The position numbers and the translations under genes were made by a program. A stretch of DNA of 22,410 nucleotides, taken from Paramesorhizobium sp049065735 (GTDB taxonomy: Bacteria > Pseudomonadota > Alphaproteobacteria > Rhizobiales > Rhizobiaceae). The notes beneath the pieces were generated by a model. That model searched no databases, was not told the origin of the DNA, and was given only the letters and a program-made list of their open reading frames with translations. Position 1 is the stretch's first letter, and each line of letters starts with the position of its first letter. Positions 1-5,763 of this stretch are shown here, piece by piece. Where the stretch lies: contig NZ_JBAKHD010000017.1 of NCBI RefSeq assembly GCF_049065735.1, positions 1-22,410 on the forward strand. The letters run 5' to 3'.

Positions 1-2
1 AC

Positions 3-227
3 ATCGCCCCCGGCAAGCCGATGCAAAACGGCTTCGTCGAAAGCTTCAACGGCAGCTTCCGCGACGAGTGCCTCAACGAGACCCTGTTCTCGTCACTCAC
101 CCAGGCNCGCGCCGCCATCACCGCATGGAAGGAGGATTACAACAGGAACNGACCCCACTCGTCGCTGGGCAACATCACANCCGGAGAGTTCGCAATGAAG
201 ATGGCTATGGAAAAACAGGCCGCATGA
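3..227 (+). CDS. IS3-family transposase OrfB, C-terminal fragment
   Basis: This is the end of a DDE transposase catalysing cut-and-paste/circle transposition of an IS3-family element. The visible reading frame begins at the window edge with IAPGKPMQNGFVESFNG; the glutamate of FVESFNG is the expected third acidic residue of the DDE triad. It is followed by the usual RDECLNE and a PHSSLGN-ITxGEFA ending, as in the rve integrase core. Three codons contain an undetermined base: position 107 gives Ala whatever the base, 150 is probably Arg, and 180 is probably Pro by comparison with the family. The gene is cut by the window start, so the upstream OrfA and the first two acidic residues cannot be seen. 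No frameshift is visible in the retained part. Confidence 0.88.
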   Translation: MAPGKPMQNGFVESFNGSFRDECLNETLFSSLTQXRAAITAWKEDYNRNXPHSSLGNITXGEFAMKMAMEKQAA

Positions 228-261
228 GGCCAGATTAAAAACCCAAGACTCTCCCGAAAAA

Positions 262-286
262 TGGAGGGGAGTTGGGTCTCAGGTCA
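262..286. repeat. Probable right terminal inverted repeat of the IS3-family element
   Basis: The stretch ends in GGGTCTCAGGTCA, which reads TGACCTGAGACCC from the outside inward. This matches the TG...CA rule for IS3-family ends and lies 35 bases after the transposase stop codon. The matching left repeat is outside the window, so the inner limit at 262 is only approximate. Confidence 0.6.
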
Positions 287-560
287 CAAGTACTCGCGTC
301 CGCTTTGCAACTGTTGATCTTGGAGTTTGTGTTTCATGTCGGGGATTTAGCGCCGATGACCGTAGTGCTGTAGCGCACAGGATCGCAGTTTTCGGCTATT
401 GTGGGATAGTATGGAGTAGTAACTGGTTGCGGGGGCAGGATTTAATCTTAACTTGCGGACCGCGCCGAAGTCATGTCGCTTGCTCGAATTGCTGGCTATC
501 GGAAACCGTAACGGACTTTTTCGCGCGGCAGCGTAGCTTAGCGCAGATGGCTTACCGCCA
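287..560. other. Gene-poor stretch between the IS end and the fic promoter
   Basis: I see no convincing gene here. The open frames are short, lack a ribosome binding site and resemble nothing I recognise. No tRNA-like fold or CRISPR repeat is apparent. Base composition is less GC-rich than the downstream core genes, which suits transferred or decayed DNA next to an insertion sequence. Confidence 0.5.
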
Positions 561-637
561 TATGCGCAATAATCATTGCGCATACCTTTGATTCTTGCGC
601 ATAGTTATTGTATTTTGCGCTTACCCTACACGCAAAA
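561..637 (+). promoter_or_regulatory. Palindrome and TTGCGC repeat array before fic (candidate operators)
   Basis: A perfect 10-bp inverted repeat, TATGCGCAAT (561-570) and ATTGCGCATA (575-584), is separated by 4 bases. Its right arm contains TTGCGCATA, which recurs exactly at 595-603 and as TTGCGCTTA at 615-623. The three copies start 19 and 20 bases apart, about two DNA turns each. A further dyad pairs TTTTGCG (613-619) with CGCAAAA (631-637). The array overlaps the best promoter candidate and stops just before the fic ribosome binding site. Because the fic product has an N-terminal winged helix, autorepression is a reasonable inference, but nothing in the sequence proves which protein binds. 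Confidence 0.6.
588..616 (+). promoter_or_regulatory. Candidate sigma-70-type promoter of fic
   Basis: TTGATT (588-593) and TATTTT (611-616) are separated by exactly 17 bases, which predicts transcription starting near 623. One TTGCGCATA copy sits in the spacer and another overlaps the -10 element, a layout suited to repression. Confidence 0.5.
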
Positions 638-649
638 AGGCGATCAGAC

Positions 650-2023
650 GTGGCAAACCAAATCCCAGACAGCACCTTGGCTGCGATCGAGGAAATCGTC
701 GCCAGGCATAAAGGCGCTATTTCGGCATCTGAGATTCTTCGCGTGCTACCAGCGACGGTCCCTCAACGAACGCTACAATATCGTCTCAAGCGGCTGGTAA
801 CCGATAATCGCCTCATTATGGAGGGCCAAGGCCGATGGGCAAAATACCGCCTGCCCGACATCCCCCCACTGTCTGACGAAGCCGAGGCATTCGCCCTCGT
901 GCTGTCCGATGCGGCCAAATCGGTACGCGATTATATCCGGCAGCCCCTTGAGGCTCGTAGGCCGGTCGGTTACGACCGCAACTTTCTTGAGCATTACCGT
1001 CCGAACGTCAGCTTTTATCTGACCGAGACCGAACGTGCTCATCTGGCCTCGGTCGGGCGGCCGCAGATCGCTGAGCAGCCGGCGGGAACCTACGCCAAGC
1101 ATATTCTCAATAGACTTCTTATCGATCTCGCCTGGAACTCTAGCCGCCTTGAAGGCAACACCTATTCACTCCTCGACACCAGGCGCCTTATTGAATTTGG
1201 TGAAGAAGCGAAGGGCCGCGCGCATCTCGATGCGCAGATGATCCTGAATCACAAGGACGCGATCGAATTTCTGGTCAGTGCGGCACATGACATCGGCTTC
1301 AATCGTTACACAATCCTCAATCTGCACGGGCTTCTGGCCAATAACCTCCTTCCCGATCCGTCGGCCCCCGGCAGGCTGCGATACATTGCGGTGGGGATCG
1401 AGCGGTCCGTTTTCCATCCTCTGGAAGTGCCCCAGCTCATTGAGGAATCATTTGATGAGGTTTTGGCCACGGCCGATGCGATCATCGACCCTTTCGAACA
1501 AGCATTCTTCGTCTTGGTTCAACTGCCCTATCTTCAGCCCTTCGATGACGTGAACAAGCGCGTGTCCCGCCTTGCTGCAAACATCCCGTTCATCAAAAAC
1601 AATCTTTCACCGCTCTCTTTCGCTGATGTACCGCGGCAGATCTATACCGAGGCAGTGCTTGGGGTTTACGAGTTGAACCGGATTGACCTTCTCAAAGACC
1701 TGTTCCTATGGGCCTATGAGCGATCAGCCGCGCGTTACGCCGCCGTGCGCCAATCGCTGGGCGAACCCGACCCGTTCCGGCTTCGCTATCGAGAGGAACT
1801 GCGTGAACTTATCGCTGCCCTCATTCGTGGGCGTACCGGACGTCAGAAAGCTACCGCCCACATCGCCGATTGGGCGACAGAAAGGATTAACTCTGCTGAC
1901 CGCGAGCGCTTCGTCGAGATTGCTGAAGCCGAACTGACGGGACTGCACGAAGGCAATTTTGCCCGCTATCGAATCCGCCCCTCGGAATTTTCCGGCTGGC
2001 GCGAAGTCTGGGAGGCGAAATAA
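650..2023 (+). CDS. Fic-fold protein with N-terminal winged helix-turn-helix; catalytic His replaced by Gln
   Basis: Fic proteins usually transfer AMP or another nucleotide moiety to hydroxyl side chains of target proteins. In this 457-residue product, residues 1-70 look like a winged helix (SASEILRVLPATVPQRTLQYRLKR region). A Fic N-terminal segment follows, then the Fic core to about residue 330 and a helical C-terminal domain. SSRLEGN (164-170) fits the class II inhibitory-helix motif S/TxxxE(G/N). The active-site loop reads QPFDDVNKRVSR (296-307) instead of HPFxxGNGRxxR, so the catalytic His is Gln and GNGR is VNKR. A frame remains open back to a TTG at 608, but GTG at 650 is preferred because AAAAGG (635-640) lies about nine bases upstream and the promoter would start after 608. 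The gene stands alone between an IS end and convergent groEL, which suggests acquired DNA. Regulator and enzyme roles are both open. Confidence 0.85.
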   Translation: MANQIPDSTLAAIEEIVARHKGAISASEILRVLPATVPQRTLQYRLKRLVTDNRLIMEGQGRWAKYRLPDIPPLSDEAEAFALVLSDAAKSVRDYIRQPLEARRPVGYDRNFLEHYRPNVSFYLTETERAHLASVGRPQIAEQPAGTYAKHILNRLLIDLAWNSSRLEGNTYSLLDTRRLIEFGEEAKGRAHLDAQMILNHKDAIEFLVSAAHDIGFNRYTILNLHGLLANNLLPDPSAPGRLRYIAVGIERSVFHPLEVPQLIEESFDEVLATADAIIDPFEQAFFVLVQLPYLQPFDDVNKRVSRLAANIPFIKNNLSPLSFADVPRQIYTEAVLGVYELNRIDLLKDLFLWAYERSAARYAAVRQSLGEPDPFRLRYREELRELIAALIRGRTGRQKATAHIADWATERINSADRERFVEIAEAELTGLHEGNFARYRIRPSEFSGWREVWEAK

Positions 2024-2158
2024 TAGATGGCAGAGAATGTCTTGGGGTCTCTTCTTCGCTGATGAAGTCGGCGGAGGAACTGTCCGCGCTGATCGCTGTC
2101 CATGCCTCTTCGGGGATTGCTATCCTGATCCTCCCCGATGAAACTATTGAACTTCGGC

Positions 2159-2191
2159 AAGGCCCGCCCCTCGAAGGACGGGACGGGCCTT
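2159..2191. terminator. Hairpin between convergent fic and groEL
   Basis: AAGGCCCG (2159-2166) pairs perfectly with CGGGCCTT (2184-2191), and four further pairs, one of them G-T, extend the stem over a short loop. It lies 14 bases past the groEL stop codon, on its 3' side, and about 135 bases after fic. No long U tract follows on either strand, so termination efficiency is uncertain. It could serve both genes. Confidence 0.55.
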
Positions 2192-2205
2192 CTTCCGGGA
2201 TCGTC

Positions 2206-3834
2206 TTAGTAATCCATGCCGGCGCCGTCGGCCATCGCCGGAGCAGCTTCCTTCTTCGGCTTCTCAGCTATCATGGCCTCAGTCGTCACCAGCAGACCGG
2301 CGACGGAAGCGGCATCCTGGAGCGCCGTGCGCACGACTTTGGCAGGATCGATAACGCCTTGGGCGAAAAGGTCGCCGAACTCACCGGTCTGCGCGTTCCA
2401 GCCGAAGGAGAAGTCCGGCTGCTCGCGCAGTTTCCCGACGATGACAGAGCCTTCGGCACCGGCATTTTCGGCAATCTGGCGCACCGGCGCTTCAATTGCG
2501 CGGCGCACAATCTCTATGCCGACGCGCTGGTCGTCATTGGCCGGTGTCAGGCCATCGAGCGCCTTCACGGCCCGCAGCAGCGCAACGCCGCCGCCGGGCA
2601 ATATGCCTTCCTCGACGGCGGCACGGGTGGCGTGCAGCGCATCGTCGACGCGGTCCTTCTTTTCCTTGACTTCGACTTCCGTGGAGCCGCCAACGCGGAT
2701 CACGGCAACGCCGCCGGCGAGCTTGGCAAGACGCTCCTGCAGCTTCTCGCGATCATAGTCGGAAGTCGTTTCTTCGATCTGGGCGCGGATCTGTGCCGTA
2801 CGGCCGTCGATATCGGCCTTGGAACCGGCCCCATCGATAATGGTCGTGTTTTCCTTTTCGATGGCCACCTTCTTGGCACGGCCAAGCATGTCAAGCGTGA
2901 CATTCTCGAGCTTGATGCCGAGGTCTTCCGAGATCACGGTGCCGCCGGTCAGTATGGCGATGTCTTCAAGCATAGCTTTGCGGCGGTCGCCGAAGCCCGG
3001 AGCCTTGACAGCGGCGATCTTGAGGCCGCCGCGCAGCTTGTTGACGACGAGGGTTGCAAGAGCTTCCCCTTCTACGTCCTCTGCGATGATCAGGAGCGGC
3101 TTGCCCGACTGCACAACGGCCTCAAGAACCGGCAGCATCGATTGCAGGTTGGAGAGCTTCTTCTCATGGATGAGGATATAGGGATCCTCAAGTTCGACCC
3201 GCATCTTATCCTGATTGGTGACGAAATAGGGCGAGAGGTAACCTCGGTCGAACTGCATGCCTTCGACGACTTCCAGCTCGGTTTCGGCGGTCTTGGCCTC
3301 TTCAACCGTGATGACGCCTTCGTTGCCGACCTTCTCCATCGCTTCGGCAAGGTAGCGCCCAATTTCGGCATCGCCATTGGCGGAAATGGTGCCGACCTGG
3401 GCGATTTCCGCATTGCTGGTGATCTTGCGGGCGTTTGACTTGAGTTCCTTGACGACCGCATCGACGGCGAGATCGATACCGCGCTTCAGGTCCATCGGGT
3501 TCATGCCTGACGCGACCGCCTTGGCGCCTTCCTTCACGATCGCCTGCGCGAGCACGGTCGCGGTGGTGGTGCCGTCGCCGGCGAGGTCGTTGGTCTTGGA
3601 GGCAACCTCGCGGACCATCTGAGCGCCCATATTCTCGAACTTGTCTTCCAGTTCGATTTCCTTGGCGACCGAGACGCCGTCCTTGGTAATACGCGGAGCG
3701 CCGAAGGATTTGTTGATCACAACATTGCGGCCCTTGGGCCCGAGCGTGACCTTTACGGCATTGGCCAGCACATCGACCCCTCGCAGCATGCGTTCACGGG
3801 CATCGGCGCTGAATTTGACTTCTTTCGCAGCCAT
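2206..3834 (-). CDS. groEL: Chaperonin GroEL (60 kDa)
   Basis: GroEL is the tetradecameric cytosolic chaperonin that encloses unfolded proteins and folds them with ATP and the GroES lid. The 542-residue product has normal family length and starts MAAKEVKFSADARERMLRG. The nucleotide-binding GDGTTTATVL motif carries the catalytic Asp (about residue 87), DRVDDALHATRAAVEEG carries the second catalytic Asp, and LPGGGVALL follows. The C-terminal tail is AMADGAGMDY, a shortened form of the usual Gly-Met-rich tail. The frame stays open further upstream, but ATG at 3834 is preferred because GAGGAG lies just before it and the family start aligns. It follows groES by 55 bases and is almost certainly cotranscribed with it. 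Rhizobia often have several groESL copies, so this may be one of several. Confidence 0.98.
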   Translation of the reverse strand: MAAKEVKFSADARERMLRGVDVLANAVKVTLGPKGRNVVINKSFGAPRITKDGVSVAKEIELEDKFENMGAQMVREVASKTNDLAGDGTTTATVLAQAIVKEGAKAVASGMNPMDLKRGIDLAVDAVVKELKSNARKITSNAEIAQVGTISANGDAEIGRYLAEAMEKVGNEGVITVEEAKTAETELEVVEGMQFDRGYLSPYFVTNQDKMRVELEDPYILIHEKKLSNLQSMLPVLEAVVQSGKPLLIIAEDVEGEALATLVVNKLRGGLKIAAVKAPGFGDRRKAMLEDIAILTGGTVISEDLGIKLENVTLDMLGRAKKVAIEKENTTIIDGAGSKADIDGRTAQIRAQIEETTSDYDREKLQERLAKLAGGVAVIRVGGSTEVEVKEKKDRVDDALHATRAAVEEGILPGGGVALLRAVKALDGLTPANDDQRVGIEIVRRAIEAPVRQIAENAGAEGSVIVGKLREQPDFSFGWNAQTGEFGDLFAQGVIDPAKVVRTALQDAASVAGLLVTTEAMIAEKPKKEAAPAMADGAGMDY

Positions 3835-3889
3835 TTTCTTCAACTCCTCAATAGGCAGTTTCTGACTGATGATCGTGGTTTGGATGGGT

Positions 3890-4204
3890 TCAGGCGGCTT
3901 TTTTCTGCTCTGCCTGGGCTTCGATGATGCCCATGACATCGCTTTCCTTCATGATCAGCAGGTCTTCGCCATTGATCTTGATTTCCGTGCCGGACCATTT
4001 GCCGAACAGGATGCGATCGCCTACCTGGACGTCGAGGGCCTGGATCTGCCCGGCTTCATTGCGCGCGCCGGGGCCGACGGCGATGACCTCGCCTTCCTGC
4101 GGCTTTTCCTTCGCGGTATCGGGAATGATGATGCCGCCTTTGGTCTTTTCCTCGGATTCGACCCGGCGGACGAGAATGCGATCGTGAAGCGGTCGGAACG
4201 ACAT
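3890..4204 (-). CDS. groES: Co-chaperonin GroES (10 kDa)
   Basis: GroES forms the heptameric lid of the GroEL folding chamber. The 104-residue product, MSFRPLHDRILVRRVE..., has the mobile loop with GGIIIPDTAKEKPQEGEV (about residues 22-39) and the conserved VGPGARNEAGQ segment and FGKWSGTEIKINGEDLLIMKESDVMGII ending. This is a complete canonical GroES. ATG at 4204 is chosen over an open upstream extension because GGAGG sits seven bases before it and the family start matches. The gene is first in the groES-groEL operon. A long leader with palindromes and a CIRCE-like element lies upstream, so heat-shock control is likely. Confidence 0.97.
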   Translation of the reverse strand: MSFRPLHDRILVRRVESEEKTKGGIIIPDTAKEKPQEGEVIAVGPGARNEAGQIQALDVQVGDRILFGKWSGTEIKINGEDLLIMKESDVMGIIEAQAEQKKAA

Positions 4205-4275
4205 GTTTTCCTCCATGGACAAACAATGATAATATTGTTCCCCTCGCCGGACCGGATGACCAATCCGGAGCGGGT

Positions 4276-4320
4276 GCAAAACCTCGATCGAGCATTTTGC
4301 GCAAAATGATCTGGTTTTGC
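4276..4320. promoter_or_regulatory. Nested dyads in the groES leader
   Basis: CATTTTGCGCAAAATG (4293-4308) is a perfect 16-bp palindrome. It is flanked by GCAAAACC (4276-4283) and GGTTTTGC (4313-4320), which are exact reverse complements of each other. The set lies between the CIRCE-like element and the groES start, so it would be transcribed into the leader, where it could fold, or act as a DNA operator. Its TTTTGCGC core also occurs at 613-620 in the fic promoter region. Confidence 0.5.
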
Positions 4321-4354
4321 GATTTTTGGATTGCAAGAGGGCTGGATAAAAAAA

Positions 4355-4381
4355 TTAGCACTCAGGTCTCGCGGCTGCTAC
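4355..4381 (-). promoter_or_regulatory. Degenerate CIRCE element (HrcA operator) before groES
   Basis: The CIRCE consensus is TTAGCACTC-N9-GAGTGCTAA. Here the first arm TTAGCACTC (4355-4363) is perfect, the spacer is exactly nine bases, and the second arm GGCTGCTAC (4373-4381) matches six of nine positions. The element lies 150 bases upstream of the groES start. HrcA repression of groESL through CIRCE is well established in alphaproteobacteria; weaker repression through the decayed arm is my inference. Confidence 0.75.
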
Positions 4382-4416
4382 CATCCTGAAAAGGAACAAT
4401 AAACCGGCGCTCCACG

Positions 4417-4446
4417 TTGAAAATTTAAAGATGGCTGCGGTATTTT
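4417..4446 (+). promoter_or_regulatory. Candidate promoter of usg
   Basis: TTGAAA (4417-4422) and TATTTT (4441-4446) are 18 bases apart, about 40 bases before the usg start codon. It is oriented away from groES. No operator is apparent within it. Confidence 0.4.
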
Positions 4447-4483
4447 TGGGTCATCTGGAAATGTCACGAAGCGGAGATGTAAT

Positions 4484-4756
4484 ATGCAATTTTCATCGGA
4501 TCTGGAGCGTCAGCTCAATGGGTATGGTCTCACCACAGCGCATATCCTCTATCGCATTCCCGATTTCGAATCAGTCCTGCAGACCTATGTTTGGCAAGAC
4601 TATGACCTTGCACCGGACTTTCCCGAGATGCACAAATTCCTGCACTTCTGGCAGAGCAGGCTCGACGGGCCGCTGCACTCCGTCCGATACTGTCACCAGC
4701 GTCTGATCGGGCCGAACGAGTGGCGACGCGTGGAAGGCGAGTTCAAGCTCCACTGA
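4484..4756 (+). CDS. usg: Usg family protein of unknown function
   Basis: The 90-residue product matches the small alphaproteobacterial Usg family, first noted next to the trpF locus and still without a defined biochemical role. Diagnostic stretches are GYGLTTAHILYRIPD (about residues 13-27), WQDYDLAPDFPEMHKFL (37-53) and GPLHSVRYCHQRLIGPNEWR. Length is typical and the sequence appears intact. No signal peptide or membrane segment is visible, so it should be cytosolic. The ATG at 4484 follows a GCGGAGA sequence at suitable distance. It is divergent from groES and convergent with the GNAT gene, and no trp genes lie nearby, so the context gives no functional hint. Confidence 0.88.
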   Translation: MQFSSDLERQLNGYGLTTAHILYRIPDFESVLQTYVWQDYDLAPDFPEMHKFLHFWQSRLDGPLHSVRYCHQRLIGPNEWRRVEGEFKLH

Positions 4757-4856
4757 AACACGAAATCGGAATTTCTCCTCGGGGGGCCTTTGGTGACAGA
4801 GGCTTCGATAGCAGCGGTCTTCGGGCGCGCAAGATGAAGTAGGACATGTTACGAGC

Positions 4857-5675
4857 TCACGTCTGGTCGGCCACGAAATTAGCCCGTTCATAGGCAAGTT
4901 CGAAGCCGAGCCGCTGCATGTTGTGGAAGGACGGCGCCGGCTCGCCATCATGCGGAAGATCGGTCTCGGTGATGAGCCAGCGGCATCCGAGATCCGCGGC
5001 CACATGCATGCGGTGCGCCATCATCGCGCCGTGGAGATGCCTATGCCGATGCGACGGGATGGTGGAGCCGAAACCGATCCAGGCGACATCGCCGCGAACG
5101 AAAAGCGCTCCGGTGCCAACGGCTTCGCCGGCATCGAACGATAGATAAAAGCGCCAGCCTTCCCGGCCGGGCAGCGCTTCGAACAATTCCGCGAGACTGT
5201 CGGGGACACCGAAACCGGCGGCCGCTGTCTTCGCGAACAGATTGGCCTCCTCGATGCCTACTTCGCGAATGACGGTTCTCAAGTCTTCGCTGGGCAGTTG
5301 GTCGGTGGATCGCATCATCTTTGCGAGCGAGGCCTTTTTCCGCAAGCCGCCCGCTTCCAGCCAGCCGGAGATTTCAGCAGGGCGCGCCTCGCGGCAAAGG
5401 CCGACGCCGTAGGGCACGCCAGCCGCAGCATATGTTTCGAGTTGCTCCTCCAGCCAGGACCGGTCGGCAGGCTCATCCAGGCCGAGCCCGAGAATGCGGT
5501 TGAAGAAAGCGACCGGACAATTGGCGGCGCGAAGCACGAGGACATTGCCCACGCGCTCCTTCGACAGCCCGAGCTTCTGCCGCACAGCTGCCGGAGCGGC
5601 ATCCCATACGCTCTCCCAGGCTGCCATTTCCGCCTGTTCGCCGCGCTTCGTCGCCGACATTTCGAACATATTCAT
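4857..5675 (-). CDS. GNAT-fold N-acetyltransferase-like protein
   Basis: GNAT enzymes move an acetyl group from acetyl-CoA to an amine, but the acceptor here is unknown. The 272-residue protein has an N-terminal segment (1-130) typical of two-lobed GNATs and a C-terminal GNAT core (about 135-265) with the motif-A strand GTGALFVRGDVAWIGFGS and the closing NMQRLGFELAYER. The pyrophosphate loop reads HRHRHLHGAM (209-218), where relatives normally have R-G-x-G; two Gly positions are His, so CoA binding may be altered. ATG at 5675 is preferred over an upstream in-frame start because AAAGGGGAG precedes it by six bases. A conserved 32-bp element and a -10-like hexamer lie immediately upstream, inside the end of the MalT-like regulator gene, so this gene may have its own activated promoter as well as readthrough. 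Confidence 0.8.
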   Translation of the reverse strand: MNMFEMSATKRGEQAEMAAWESVWDAAPAAVRQKLGLSKERVGNVLVLRAANCPVAFFNRILGLGLDEPADRSWLEEQLETYAAAGVPYGVGLCREARPAEISGWLEAGGLRKKASLAKMMRSTDQLPSEDLRTVIREVGIEEANLFAKTAAAGFGVPDSLAELFEALPGREGWRFYLSFDAGEAVGTGALFVRGDVAWIGFGSTIPSHRHRHLHGAMMAHRMHVAADLGCRWLITETDLPHDGEPAPSFHNMQRLGFELAYERANFVADQT

Positions 5676-5707
5676 GGTGATCTCCCCTTTTGTTTCGACT
5701 AACCGCA

Positions 5708-5763
5708 ACCTAAGCGCGCCGGTGAAGTCGCCCTATCGCCCGTTAGGATGATCCAAAGGGTGA
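5708..5763 (-). promoter_or_regulatory. Conserved 32-bp element (copy A) with candidate promoter for the GNAT gene
   Basis: The element occupies 5732-5763. On the minus strand it has TCACCC, six bases, TCATCC, then TAACGGGCGATAGG. It matches copy B upstream of livK at 29 of 32 positions, while the DNA on either side is not similar. Eighteen bases after it a weak hexamer TTAGGT (5713-5708) could be a -10 box, giving a leader of about 25 bases before the GNAT ATG. The element doubles as the last ten codons and stop of the regulator gene. I infer it is the operator of the MalT-like activator encoded next to it. Confidence 0.55.

Larger units (their letters stand above)
1..286 (+). mobile_element. 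Right end of an IS3-family insertion sequence (partial)
   Basis: The window opens inside an insertion sequence of the IS3 family. Its evidence is the C-terminal part of an OrfB-type DDE transposase (3-227) followed by a terminal sequence that ends in ...CTCAGGTCA at 286. IS3-family ends typically begin with TG and close with CA, so base 286 is the likely outer boundary. The left end lies outside the window, so neither completeness nor a target-site duplication can be judged. The element abuts the gene-poor region before fic. Confidence 0.8.

Noticed and set aside
530..560. Possible tRNA-like segment (GTAGCTTAGCGCAGATGGC)
   Set aside because: It resembles a D-arm only; no acceptor stem, anticodon arm or T-loop follows.
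347..583. 78-codon minus-strand open frame before fic
   Set aside because: It has no ribosome site or family resemblance and runs into the palindromic promoter region of fic.
608..649. TTG start for fic at 608
   Set aside because: It lies upstream of the predicted transcription start and has no ribosome site, whereas GTG at 650 has AAAAGG properly spaced.
2062..3438. 458-codon plus-strand open frame
   Set aside because: It lies entirely antisense to groEL over most of its length and has no family resemblance. It is a by-product of GC-rich codon use.
4293..4308. CATTTTGCGCAAAATG as a second CIRCE
   Set aside because: It does not match the TTAGCACTC-N9-GAGTGCTAA arms or spacing.
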